Assembly: GCF_003626535.1 (NCBI RefSeq)
Contig: NZ_RBAL01000001.1
Location: forward strand, 558,001 to 622,000
From: Streptomyces hoynatensis
GTDB taxonomy: Bacteria; Actinomycetota; Actinomycetes; Streptomycetales; Streptomycetaceae
Reading direction: 5' to 3'
Length of the DNA stretch: 64,000 nt
Below the pieces are notes generated by a model that saw nothing but the letters and a program-made list of their open reading frames with translations, did not search any database and had not been told where the DNA came from. Made by a program: the position numbers and the translations under genes. Below, piece after piece: positions 36,972-45,268 of this stretch. Position 1 is the stretch's first letter; each line of letters opens with the position of its first letter.

Positions 36972-37709
36972 CTAGGCGGACAGGCCGAGGGTGGCCATCC
37001 GCTTGGTGTGCGCCTCGGTGATCCGGGAGAACATCCGGCCGATCTCGGCCAGGTCGAAGCCGTCGGCCACCCCGCCCACCAGCATGGTGGACAGCGCGTC
37101 ACGGTCGGCGACCACCCGCTGCGCCTGGGACAGCGCCTCGCCCATCAGCCGCCTGGCCCACAGCGCAAGACGCCCGCCGACGCGCGGGTCCCGCTCGATC
37201 GCCGAGCGCACCTTCTCCACGGCGAAGGAGGCGTAGCCGGTGTCGTCCAGCACCCGCAGCACCAGCGAGCGGGTGTCGGAGTCCAGCCTGGCGGCCACCT
37301 CGCGGTAGAAGTCGGCGGCGATGGAGTCCCCGACGTACGCCTTGACCAGGCCCTCAAGCCAGTCCGACGGGGCGGTCATGCGGTGGAACTCGTCCAGCGC
37401 GGCGGCGAACGGCTCCATCGCCGCCGTCGGCTCCTCGTCGATGTGCCGCAGCCGCTCGGTGAGCTGCTCGAAGTGGTGGAACTCGGCCGCCGCCATCCGG
37501 GCCAGGGCCGCCTTGTCGGCCAGGCTCGGCGCCAGCTTGGCGTCCTCGGCCAGCCGCTCGAAGGCGGCCAGCTCGCCGTAGGCGAGGGCGCCGAGCAGAT
37601 CGACGACCGCGGCCCGGTACCTGGGGTCCGCCGACGCCGCCGCCCAGTCCTGGGAGGCGACCTGGACCGCCTCCTCGGACTCGGGAACCGGGGACTCGTC
37701 TGTCTCCAT
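36972..37709 (-). CDS. Ferritin-like fold protein (MiaE_2 type)
   Basis: All-helical protein of 245 residues. Ferritin-type carboxylate/His positions can be followed: GELAAFERLAEDA (helix 1), AEFHHFEQLTERL (helix 2, ExxH-like), SDWLEGLVKAYVGDSIAADFYREVA (helix 3; written here in parts as EGLVKAYVGDSIAADFY) and EALSQAQRVV. It resembles the tRNA 2-methylthio-isopentenyl-adenosine hydroxylase-like MiaE_2 family. Substrate unproven. ATG with AAGGAGA at the right distance. Divergent from a DEAD-box helicase, as Rv3210c is from rhlE (from memory). Confidence 0.82.
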   Translation of the reverse strand: METDESPVPESEEAVQVASQDWAAASADPRYRAAVVDLLGALAYGELAAFERLAEDAKLAPSLADKAALARMAAAEFHHFEQLTERLRHIDEEPTAAMEPFAAALDEFHRMTAPSDWLEGLVKAYVGDSIAADFYREVAARLDSDTRSLVLRVLDDTGYASFAVEKVRSAIERDPRVGGRLALWARRLMGEALSQAQRVVADRDALSTMLVGGVADGFDLAEIGRMFSRITEAHTKRMATLGLSA

Positions 37710-38207
37710 CGGGTCTCCTTTGCGAGGACCTCACGAGGGGGTGCGAGGGGTGGTGCGTGAGGGACGTGCGAGGTGGTCGTGCGCGTGGCGCGTGCCGGTC
37801 CCGCCGCAAGGAGGGGAGGCGTCCACGGCAGTGCACAATAGTCGCTGCCAGCGGCTTCGTGAGCCCGGAAGGCTGTTGATCCGCAACGCGCCCTGCCACA
37901 TGCGCGTCGTTCCGCGGTACAGTGCTATAGAGGCCCGTCCGTACGCGGCGGGTCACATCCCCATGCTGGAGTTTCCTGGGCCCGGAAGGACCGCGCCCCG
38001 GATCCCCGAGGATGCCCGGTCGGTGGCCCGATCGGCTCCGACCTGACCAGCCCTCCGCGCGGTCCGTGCGCCCCGCACGAGCCGCGGCATGAGGGACCCG
38101 CTCGCGCGGTGCGTGCGCTTGAGCGAGACGACCGGGTCCCGCGCCGGCTGGCCGGCCCCACGGGCCCGCCATCCAACGGCACGGTAAGCCAGACCCGCCT
38201 CGCAGCC
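37710..38207. other. 498-bp divergent regulatory region
   Basis: No gene is seen between the ferritin-like and helicase genes. It holds an extended -10 promoter for the helicase (37923-37931) and about 270 nt of helicase leader. The half next to the ferritin-like gene has GTGCGAG/GAGGGG direct repeats (37727-37760) but no clear promoter hexamers. Confidence 0.5.
37923..37931 (+). promoter_or_regulatory. Extended -10 promoter element upstream of the helicase gene
   Basis: TGCTATAGA combines a TGN extension with the hexamer TATAGA. No good -35 is present, as allowed for extended -10 promoters. It predicts an RNA leader of roughly 270 nt before the GTG start. Confidence 0.4.
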
Positions 38208-39809
38208 GTGTGCCGCGTCACACAAGAAGAGGCAACGACCCTGTCCGCTACCACCACCACCTTCCGGGATCTAGGAATCCTGGCCGAGACGGCCGAGGCC
38301 CTGGAGGCCGTCGGCATCACCGTCCCCTTTCCCATTCAGGAGATGACCCTCCCCGTCGCCCTGGCCGGCACCGACGTGATCGGCCAGGCGAAGACGGGCA
38401 CCGGCAAGACGCTCGGCTTCGGCCTGCCCCTGCTGGAGACCGTCACGGTCCCCGCCGACGTCGAGGCGGGCCGCGCGCGGCCCGAGGAGCTGACCGAGAC
38501 GCCGCAGGCCCTCGTCGTCGTGCCCACCCGCGAGCTGTGCCAGCAGGTGACCAACGACCTGCAGACCGCGGGCAAGGTCCGCAACGTCCGGGTGGTCTCG
38601 ATCTACGGCGGGCGCGCCTACGAGCCCCAGGTCGAGGCGCTCGCCAGGGGCGTGGACGTCGTCGTCGGCACCCCAGGGCGGCTGCTCGACCTGGCCGGCC
38701 AGCGCAAGCTGCGGCTGTCCCAGGTCCGCTGCCTGGTGCTCGACGAGGCAGACGAGATGCTCGACCTCGGCTTCCTGCCCGACGTCGAGAAGATCATCGA
38801 GCTGCTGCCGGCCAAGCGCCAGACGATGCTGTTCTCGGCCACCATGCCGGGCCAGGTCATCGCGCTGGCCAGGCGTTACATGAACCAGCCCACCCACATC
38901 CGCGCCACCGAGCCCGACGACGAGGGCGCGACTGTGGCCAACATCACGCAGCACGTCTTCCGGGCCCACTCGCTGGACAAGCCGGAGATGGTCGCGCGCA
39001 TCCTCCAGGCCGAGGGCCGGGGGCTCGCGATGGTCTTCTGCCGCACCAAGCGCACCGCCGCGGACGTCGCCGACCAGCTCTCCCGGCGCGGCTTCGCCGC
39101 CGCCGCGGTGCACGGGGACCTGGGGCAGGGCGCGCGCGAGCAGGCCCTGCGGGCGTTCCGCAAGGGCAAGGTCGACGTGCTCGTCTGCACCGACGTGGCC
39201 GCCCGCGGCATCGACGTGGACGGCGTGACGCACGTCATCAACTACCAGACGCCCGAGGACGAGAAGACCTACCTGCACCGGATCGGGCGCACCGGCCGCG
39301 CGGGCGCCAGCGGCACCGCCGTCACGCTCGTCGACTGGGACGACATCCCGCGCTGGCAGCTGATCAACAAGGCCCTCGGGCTCGACTTCCCGGACCCGCG
39401 GGAGACGTACTCCACCTCGCCGCACCTGTTCGAGGAGCTGCACATCCCGGAGGGCACCAAGGGCACGCTGCCGCGCGCGGAGCGGACCAGGGCCGGGCTC
39501 GACGCGGAGGAGGTCGAGGACCTCGGCGGCCCCGACAGCAGGCGCACCCGCCGCGGCGGGGCGCAGCAGCGCCCCCAGCGGACCAGGACCCCGCGGCAGC
39601 GGCGCCGCACGCGGGGCGGGGTCGCGGTCGCCCGCGAGGACGACGGGCCGGACGCCGCCGCGGCGGCCTCCTCCGCGGGCCGGACGCCGGGGCAGCCCGC
39701 CGCCTCCGCCGGGGCCGAGGCCGCGGCGGGGGAGCAGCAGGCCGCGCCGCGCAAGCCGCGCCGCAGGCGGCGCACCCGCAACGGCCGGCCCACCGAGGCC
39801 GGCGCGTAA
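38208..39809 (+). CDS. rhlE: DEAD/DEAH-box RNA helicase (RhlE type)
   Basis: ATP-dependent RNA helicase of about 533 residues. It has all core motifs: Q-motif FPIQEMTLPVAL, Walker A AKTGTGKT, PTRELCQQ, TPGRLLDL, DEAD (LVLDEADEMLDLGF), SAT, VFCRTKR, DVAARGIDV and HRIGRTGRAG. The C-terminal 120 residues are basic and Arg-rich (RRRRRTRN), as in RhlE/CsdA-type helicases that act on structured RNA. The start is unclear: GTG 38208 is used here; 38109 is a longer option, and a CTG at 38241 has the best ribosome site (AAGAGG). The long leader suggests post-transcriptional or cold control. Confidence 0.9.
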   Translation: MCRVTQEEATTLSATTTTFRDLGILAETAEALEAVGITVPFPIQEMTLPVALAGTDVIGQAKTGTGKTLGFGLPLLETVTVPADVEAGRARPEELTETPQALVVVPTRELCQQVTNDLQTAGKVRNVRVVSIYGGRAYEPQVEALARGVDVVVGTPGRLLDLAGQRKLRLSQVRCLVLDEADEMLDLGFLPDVEKIIELLPAKRQTMLFSATMPGQVIALARRYMNQPTHIRATEPDDEGATVANITQHVFRAHSLDKPEMVARILQAEGRGLAMVFCRTKRTAADVADQLSRRGFAAAAVHGDLGQGAREQALRAFRKGKVDVLVCTDVAARGIDVDGVTHVINYQTPEDEKTYLHRIGRTGRAGASGTAVTLVDWDDIPRWQLINKALGLDFPDPRETYSTSPHLFEELHIPEGTKGTLPRAERTRAGLDAEEVEDLGGPDSRRTRRGGAQQRPQRTRTPRQRRRTRGGVAVAREDDGPDAAAAASSAGRTPGQPAASAGAEAAAGEQQAAPRKPRRRRRTRNGRPTEAGA

Positions 39810-39820
39810 CCACGGGTCCC

Positions 39821-39851
39821 GGGCGCGGGGAGCACCTGTCTCCCCGCGCCC
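39821..39851 (+). terminator. 12-bp hairpin terminator after the helicase gene
   Basis: GGGCGCGGGGAG and CTCCCCGCGCCC form a perfect stem with a 7-nt loop, 12 bp beyond the stop. Confidence 0.75.
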
Positions 39852-39866
39852 CTGCATTCCGGGCCG

Positions 39867-39892
39867 CCGGCCGCCCCCACCCGGGCGGCCGG
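39867..39892 (-). terminator. 10-bp hairpin terminator of the nucleotidase gene
   Basis: CCGGCCGCCC and GGGCGGCCGG form a perfect stem with a 6-nt loop, 22 bp beyond the end of the minus-strand gene. Together with the hairpin at 39821 it makes a double convergent terminator. Confidence 0.65.
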
Positions 39893-39914
39893 GCGTTCGG
39901 GCGGGGCCGCCGGC

Positions 39915-41744
39915 TCAGAACACCGGCGTGCCCTCCCGGGTGAGGCGCCAGTCCACCGAGGCGAAGGCCGAGGGATCGATCTGGCCCGTCTGCTGCACCC
40001 AGGCGATGATCGTGTTCCGGATCTCCTCCGAGTTCGACCACACCTGCTCGGCGTCCGCGACGTGCGGGAAGTTCCCGCCGCCGCCGGCCCGGTAGTTGTT
40101 CACGGCGAGCACGAACTCCGCGTCGTCCGCGATCGGCTCGCCCTGGAACCGCAGTCCGGATATCCGCGAGCCCGGTGCCTTCGCGATGTCGATGTCGTAC
40201 GTCACGCCGCCGACCACGTCGTAGTTGTAGTCGGGGATGCCGTCCGCGTTGGTGAGCGAGGCCGGGTCCACCGCGCCGCCCGCCGGGGTCTGCACGAAGT
40301 AGCGCGCCGAGAACTCCAGGTAGTCCCGCAGCTGGGCGCCGGTGATCAGCCGCGCCTCCAGCGTGTTCTCGTAGACGTAGAGGCCGGCCACGTCCCTGAT
40401 CGTCACCTCGCCCGCCGGGATGGCCGCGGAGCGGGAGAAGCAGGCGGCCTGGGAGAGCACGGGCAGGTCCGCGTACTCGCCGCCGGCCAGCGCCTCGCGC
40501 ACCGTCTCCGCCTGCACGTGGTTGATGAAGTCGACGATCGGCGCGTCCCGCCAGGCGGCCTCGGCCGCCGACATGGCCTCGGTGGCGGTGCCGATGACCT
40601 GGTTGACGTAGGCGACGACGCGGGCGTGCTGCTCGGCGAGCAGGCCGGTGATCCGCGGGTCCTCGGGCACGGTGTTGCTGTTCAGCACGCCGGCCGACAC
40701 CGACTCCACGGTCCAGTGGCCGCGCTCCCACACCAGCTCGAAGTCGAAGGTCGTCAGCCGCTCGCCCCACAGCAGCGGCTGGGAGAGGACCACCTCGCGG
40801 CCCGTGGCCTCGTTCACGACCCTGGCCTCGGCGATCTCCACGTGCGAGTGGCCGACCAGGATGGCGTCGATGCCGGGCACCTGCCTGGCGACCAGGGCGG
40901 AGGCGTTCTCCACGTAGGGGACCTGGTCGCCGTAGGAGGACTCGCCGCTGGTGCCGGAGTGGGCCGAGACCAGGACGACGTCGGCGCCCATCGCCCGCAG
41001 CCGCGGCACCCAGTGGGCGGCCTGCTCGACGAGGCCGTCGAAGGTCATCCGCCCCTCGACGTTGTTCCGGTCCCAGATGGCGATGCCGGGGTTGGTCAGG
41101 CCGAGGACGGCGACCTTGACGTCGCGGCCGTGCGGGGTGCGCAGCCTGGTCGTCCAGTACGGCGCGAAGGCCGGCCGGTCGGTCCTGGCGTCGAGCGCGT
41201 TGGCGGCGAGCAGCGGGAAGTCGCACTGCCGCTCGAAGGCGCGCAGCAGCGGGATGCCGTAGTTGAACTCGTGGTTGCCCAGGGCGGCCGCGTCGTAGCC
41301 GATCGTGTTCATGGCCTGGGCCATCGGGTGCACCGGGCCGCCCTCGCCCGTGATCGGGTCGATCCGCGCGTAGTAGTAGGAGAGCTGCGTGCCCTGGATG
41401 GTGTCGCCCGCGTCGATGAGGAGCGTGTTCCCCCGGCCCTTGGCCTCGCGCACCTGGTTCACCAGGGTCGAGATCTTGGCGAGGCCGACGTCGTTGTGCG
41501 CGGCGTCGTCGTACTCGGCGTCGGTGAAGTAGTCCCAGTTGTAGACGTGGCCGTGCAGATCGGTGGTGCCCATGACGGTGAACGCGTAGCGCTTCTCCCG
41601 GCCCCGGCCCGCCGGGGCGGCGGCGCTCGCGGGGGCCGTGCCGACGGCGCCGGCGAGGGCGACCCCGGCGCCGGTGGCGGCGGTGCGGCCGAGGAAGGCT
41701 CTGCGGTCCAGGCGGGTGCGGCGGCCGGGGGTGTCGGACGACAT
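39915..41744 (-). CDS. Tat-exported bifunctional metallophosphatase/5'-nucleotidase
   Basis: Secreted two-metal phosphoesterase, 609 residues. The twin-arginine signal RRAFLGR (residues 14-20) is followed by a hydrophobic stretch and an AxA cleavage site (near ASAAAPA). Metal motifs: TTDLHGHVYNWD, DAGDTIQGT, LGNHEFNYG, VLVSAHSG and VGHSHVEI. The C-terminal 5'-nucleotidase domain has SAIPAGEVTIRDVAGLYVYE and a substrate-binding LAVNNYRAGGGGNFP. It probably hydrolyses extracellular nucleotides and scavenges phosphate. ATG start with GAGGAG upstream; its leader carries 9-bp tandem repeats. Confidence 0.92.
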   Translation of the reverse strand: MSSDTPGRRTRLDRRAFLGRTAATGAGVALAGAVGTAPASAAAPAGRGREKRYAFTVMGTTDLHGHVYNWDYFTDAEYDDAAHNDVGLAKISTLVNQVREAKGRGNTLLIDAGDTIQGTQLSYYYARIDPITGEGGPVHPMAQAMNTIGYDAAALGNHEFNYGIPLLRAFERQCDFPLLAANALDARTDRPAFAPYWTTRLRTPHGRDVKVAVLGLTNPGIAIWDRNNVEGRMTFDGLVEQAAHWVPRLRAMGADVVLVSAHSGTSGESSYGDQVPYVENASALVARQVPGIDAILVGHSHVEIAEARVVNEATGREVVLSQPLLWGERLTTFDFELVWERGHWTVESVSAGVLNSNTVPEDPRITGLLAEQHARVVAYVNQVIGTATEAMSAAEAAWRDAPIVDFINHVQAETVREALAGGEYADLPVLSQAACFSRSAAIPAGEVTIRDVAGLYVYENTLEARLITGAQLRDYLEFSARYFVQTPAGGAVDPASLTNADGIPDYNYDVVGGVTYDIDIAKAPGSRISGLRFQGEPIADDAEFVLAVNNYRAGGGGNFPHVADAEQVWSNSEEIRNTIIAWVQQTGQIDPSAFASVDWRLTREGTPVF

Positions 41745-41756
41745 CGGTGACTCCTC

Positions 41757-41819
41757 GTTCCTGGTGGTTCTGGTGGTTCGGGCGGTTCCGGCGGTTCCGG
41801 CAGTCCTGGCGGTTCCGGT
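41757..41819. repeat. 9-bp tandem repeats upstream of the nucleotidase gene
   Basis: Six to seven copies of a 9-bp unit, consensus GGTTCCGGC on the + strand, run from 41757 to 41819. Copies at 41784-41792 and 41793-41801 are identical; others differ at one to three positions. The array ends 12 bp before the start codon of the minus-strand gene, so it would be transcribed as leader or overlap its promoter. Confidence 0.7.
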
Positions 41820-42009
41820 GGAAGGGCTGGAAACGCGCGTAGATTCTGGCGGAGCGCGGGCCCGGGGAACACCCCCGGGACGTTGCGCGTATATGACGAG
41901 TCCATGTCCCGCCGGCCGGCCGCGTTAGAGTCGAACCCGTGAGCAGCAGGTGGGGCGCGAGGCGCGCGAGGACCCGGATCACCGGCCCGGACGCGGGGGT
42001 GGCCGGGCG

Positions 42010-42927
42010 ATGAGCAGACCCCCGTTCTGCGCGCTTCCCCCCGGGACGCGAGCCGGCCGGCTGAAGACCAGGCGCGGCGAGTTCGCGATGCTCGACGCCG
42101 TCCCGGCCGGCCGCGAGGAGGCCCCCGCCGGCACGGTCCTGCTGGTGCCCGGCTTCACCGGCAGCAAGGAGGACTTCATCGCGCTGCTCGCACCGCTGAC
42201 GGCGGCCGGGTACCGCGCGGTGGCGGTGGACGGCCGCGGCCAGTACGAGTCGGCGGTCACCGAGACGGGCGCGGTGGCGCGCTCGGCGTACGGGCTCGGC
42301 GCGCTGGCCGAGGACGTGCTCGCGCAGGCCGAGGCGCTGGGCCAGGAGCCGGTGCACCTGGTGGGGCACTCGCTGGGCGGCCTGATCGCCCGCGGGGCCG
42401 TGCTGCGGGCCGTGGCCGCGGGCCGGGCGCAGCCCTTCGCCTCCCTGACCCTGGTGGCCTCGGGCCCGGGCCGGGTGGCCTCCTGGCAGCGCTGGAAGGT
42501 GCGGGCGCTGAGCGCCTGCCTGCCGCTGCTGGGCCCGCGGCGCGTGTGGCGGCTGGTGACCCGCCGCCCCGAGCCGGGCGAGGTCGGGGACTTCATGCGG
42601 CGCCGCTGGCTGGCCAACGCCCCCGAGCAGCTGCTCGTCACCGGGCGCACGCTGCGCCACGAGCCGGACCGGGTGGCGCGGCTCGCGGCGGCCGGCCTGC
42701 CGGTCCACGTGGTCTCGGGGGAGCGGGACGGCGCCTGGCCGGTGCCCCTGCTCGACCGGATGTCCGACCGGCTGCGCGCGCACCGCACGGTGATCAGGGG
42801 CGCGGGGCACTCCCCGAACGCCGAGCGGCCGCTGGCCACGGCCGCGGCCCTGGTCGCCTTCTGGGCCGGGGTGCCGGCCGTCCCGCCCAGCCTGGCGGGC
42901 TCCGGCGCGGAACGCCTCAGCCGGTGA
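42010..42927 (+). CDS. Alpha/beta-fold hydrolase
   Basis: Alpha/beta hydrolase of about 305 residues. Oxyanion region VPGFTGSKEDF, nucleophile elbow GHSLGG, acid in VSGERDGAWPV and His in GAGHSPNAE form a complete triad. Helices of the cap include RRRWLANAPEQLLV. Substrate unknown. ATG 42010 is taken as start; the frame is open back to 41950. Its last 11 bp overlap the end of the converging PHP-domain gene. Confidence 0.85.
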   Translation: MSRPPFCALPPGTRAGRLKTRRGEFAMLDAVPAGREEAPAGTVLLVPGFTGSKEDFIALLAPLTAAGYRAVAVDGRGQYESAVTETGAVARSAYGLGALAEDVLAQAEALGQEPVHLVGHSLGGLIARGAVLRAVAAGRAQPFASLTLVASGPGRVASWQRWKVRALSACLPLLGPRRVWRLVTRRPEPGEVGDFMRRRWLANAPEQLLVTGRTLRHEPDRVARLAAAGLPVHVVSGERDGAWPVPLLDRMSDRLRAHRTVIRGAGHSPNAERPLATAAALVAFWAGVPAVPPSLAGSGAERLSR

Positions 42928-43759
42928 CCGGCCGCGCGCCCTTGGCACGCGCCACGATCTCCTCGTACGCCCCGGGCGCGGTGGTGTGCTCCCCGAGCGC
43001 GCAGGTCTTCCGGCTGCCGTGGTAGTCGCTCGACCCGGTCGCCACCAGGCCGAGCCCCGCGGCCAGGTCGTGCAGCCTGCGCCTGGTGTCCTCGTCGTGG
43101 TCCATGTGGTCGGCCTCGACGCCGTCGAGCCCGGCCTCCGCCATCCTGACCAGGGTCTCCTCGGGCACCACGCGGCCGCGCCTGGAGGCGAGCGGGTGCG
43201 CGAAGACGGCGACGCCGCCCGCGTCGTGGATCAGCCGGATCGCGGTGAACGCGTCCAGCTCGTGCTTGGCCACGTGGGCCCGGCCGCCGTCCCCGATCCA
43301 CTCGGCGGTGAAGGCCGCCGAGACGTCCTCGATCACGCCGGCCTCGACCATCGCGGCGGCGATGTGCGGGCGGCCCACCGAACCCTCGGCGAGTTCCCGC
43401 ACCCGCTCCCAGGCGACCGGCACCCCCAGCTCCTGCAGCCGCGCCACGATGGCCTTCGCCCGCGGCACCCGGTCGTCGCGCAGCAGGTCGCGCTCCCTGG
43501 CCAGCGCGGGCTCCGCCGGGTCGAAGAGGTAGCCGAGCATGTGCAGGCTGATCCCGTCCAGGCGGCAGGAGATCTCCGCGCCGGTGACGAGGGTCAGCCC
43601 GGCGGGCAGCGCCTCCAGCGCGGCGGCGTGGCCGGCGACGGTGTCGTGGTCGGTCAGCGCGAGGACGTCGAGCCCGGCGGCGGCCGCGTTGCGGACCAGG
43701 GCGGCGGGCGAGTCCGTGCCGTCGGAGGCCGTGGAGTGGGCGTGCAGGTCGATGCGCAC
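42917..43759 (-). CDS. PHP-domain phosphoesterase (YciV/RNase AM type)
   Basis: Metal-dependent phosphoesterase of 280 residues with the four PHP motifs: DLHAHSTASDG, LTDHDTV, GAEISC and the later ligands FAHPLASR, GVEADHMDHDEDT and GSSDYHG. This matches 3',5'-nucleoside bisphosphate phosphatases / 5'-3' exonucleases that process pAp or RNA 5' ends. GTG start reading VRIDLHAHST, as usual for the family. It converges with and overlaps the alpha/beta hydrolase gene. Confidence 0.88.
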   Translation of the reverse strand: MRIDLHAHSTASDGTDSPAALVRNAAAAGLDVLALTDHDTVAGHAAALEALPAGLTLVTGAEISCRLDGISLHMLGYLFDPAEPALARERDLLRDDRVPRAKAIVARLQELGVPVAWERVRELAEGSVGRPHIAAAMVEAGVIEDVSAAFTAEWIGDGGRAHVAKHELDAFTAIRLIHDAGGVAVFAHPLASRRGRVVPEETLVRMAEAGLDGVEADHMDHDEDTRRRLHDLAAGLGLVATGSSDYHGSRKTCALGEHTTAPGAYEEIVARAKGARPVTG

Positions 43760-43923
43760 GCGGCTCAGGATAGCCGGGCCGCCCCCCGGCCCCCGGCGGA
43801 CGGCAAACGGCCCCGGTGGGGAACGGGCCCCGTGGGAGACGGCCCCGGCGGGGGAAGGCCCCCGGCGGGGCTGGAGCAGGGGAGCGGCGGCCGGCCGCGC
43901 CGCGCGGGGCGCGGCGGCGGGCG

Positions 43924-44562
43924 TCAGGCCAGAATCCGGGGCGAGAGGGCGCCGCAGGGGACGAGTTCCAGCTCGGAGCCCGCGTCGCGCAGGTCGGTGA
44001 GGACCAGCTCGTCGTACATCAGCAGCCCCGACTCCTCCGGCCAGGTCACCGCCCACAGCCACAGGCCCATCGCCTCCCCGGCGAAGACGGCCCGGTCCGC
44101 CGGGGCGTCGCGGACCTGCCACAGCGGGGTGGGCCATCCGGCGGCCAGCACCTTGGCCGCCGGGGGCTCCTCCACCCGCAGGGAGCGGCCGGGGTCGGGG
44201 CCGTCGATGCCGGCGTAACGGGCGCCGAGGCCGACGCCGAGCTCCTCGGCGATCAGGACGAGTTCGCCCGGGCCGCCCAGCGGGCTCGGCCCCGAGCAGG
44301 CGACGGCGGTGGCCCGGCCGCCGCTGCGGTCGTCGCCGGCGCAGGCCACGCCCGTGAACACCCAGCCGACCGGGAGCGGCCAGGGCATCCACAGCGGCAC
44401 CTGGGTGCGGCCCACCACGGCGCTGAGGGCGTTGACGCTCGGCGGGACGATCGGCTGCACCGGGTGCACCGCGCCGTGGGCGGCGCACTGCCAGGAGTCG
44501 GCGAAGAGGCCGGGCGCTCGCACGCGGGCGCCGCACCTCGGGCAGCTTGGTTCGCCCCTCAT
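43924..44562 (-). CDS. DUF6758 family protein with zinc-ribbon start
   Basis: Protein of 212 residues starting MRGEPSCPRCGARVRAPG with a second Cys/His pair a few residues on (CAAH), a one-sided zinc ribbon. It continues with a conserved Trp/Pro stretch (QVPLWMPWPLPVGWVFTGVA), GELVLIAEELGVGLGARYAG and a C-terminal region rich in Trp. The family appears confined to actinobacteria from memory, and its role is unknown. An upstream in-frame start exists 9 bp earlier. Confidence 0.82.
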   Translation of the reverse strand: MRGEPSCPRCGARVRAPGLFADSWQCAAHGAVHPVQPIVPPSVNALSAVVGRTQVPLWMPWPLPVGWVFTGVACAGDDRSGGRATAVACSGPSPLGGPGELVLIAEELGVGLGARYAGIDGPDPGRSLRVEEPPAAKVLAAGWPTPLWQVRDAPADRAVFAGEAMGLWLWAVTWPEESGLLMYDELVLTDLRDAGSELELVPCGALSPRILA

Positions 44563-44605
44563 GAGGAACAACAGTTGTCGCGCGTCGCCGGTCCGTCAAG
44601 GCGTG

Positions 44606-45268
44606 TCACCCGGTCAGGGGTACCCCGGTGCGCAGCGGGTCACGCGGGTCGATTCCGTGCCGCCGCCAGCGCCCGCGCAGTTCGCCGGCGCCGCGGGCCC
44701 GCTTGACGGCCGCCTCGGCCGGCGTCATCGGCGACAGGGGCAGGAAACGCACCGCGTCCCCGGGCTCCGCCGACTCCGCGGCGTCGGGCAGCGGCGGCTC
44801 CGGCTCGCCGACGAGCACCGAGGTGAACGGGGCCCCGGGCCACAGCGGCTCGCCCAGGTCCAGCGAGGCATCCGGCGCCACGATCACGCCCTCCACCTGC
44901 GGGGACGAGGCGAGCACGGCCAGCGGGCGCAGCACCCCGTCGGTCGCCGCCCGGCCCGCGCGCAGCGTGAGCACCAGCTCGGCCCTGGGCCCGTGCTCCG
45001 GGTCGAGGACGGTGACCCCGGGCCCGGCGCCGAAAGGGGCCCCTGCGGCGCCCCCGGCGCCCAGCGCCTCCGGGGGCCCGGCCATCGGCTCGGCCGACAT
45101 GCCGAGTGTGACGTAGCGCACCAGGGTGGGCCCGGATTCCTCCTCGCGGCCGAGGAAGCGGAGCACCTCGATCCGCCCGGCGCCGAGAAAGGTGACCGAG
45201 GCCCTGGCCTCCGGCTCGCCGAGCGCCGCGCGCAGCCGTTCCTCGACCCGTGCGAGCAGGTGGGTCAT
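44606..45268 (-). CDS. Suppressor-of-fused (SUFU) domain protein
   Basis: Protein of 220 residues with the bacterial SUFU-like fold: VTFLGAGRIEVLRFLGREE, RYVTLGMSAEPM, RAELVLTLR, VIVAPDASLDLGEPLWPG and FLPLSPMTPAE. Such proteins are often immunity partners of polymorphic toxins. Here no toxin is nearby, so an orphan or other role is likely. Its ATG overlaps the EamA transporter stop by 4 bp, so it is translated after that gene. Confidence 0.82.
   Translation of the reverse strand: MTHLLARVEERLRAALGEPEARASVTFLGAGRIEVLRFLGREEESGPTLVRYVTLGMSAEPMAGPPEALGAGGAAGAPFGAGPGVTVLDPEHGPRAELVLTLRAGRAATDGVLRPLAVLASSPQVEGVIVAPDASLDLGEPLWPGAPFTSVLVGEPEPPLPDAAESAEPGDAVRFLPLSPMTPAEAAVKRARGAGELRGRWRRHGIDPRDPLRTGVPLTG

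Noticed and set aside
41757..41819. PHO box of PhoP before the nucleotidase gene
   Set aside because: PHO boxes are 11-bp direct repeats of a GTTCACC-like unit. The array here has a strict 9-bp period and lacks the CAC core.
39364..42948. A 1194-codon open frame on the minus strand
   Set aside because: It runs across the 5'-nucleotidase gene in another frame and opposite the helicase and hydrolase genes. No domain is recognisable and composition is Arg/Pro-rich.
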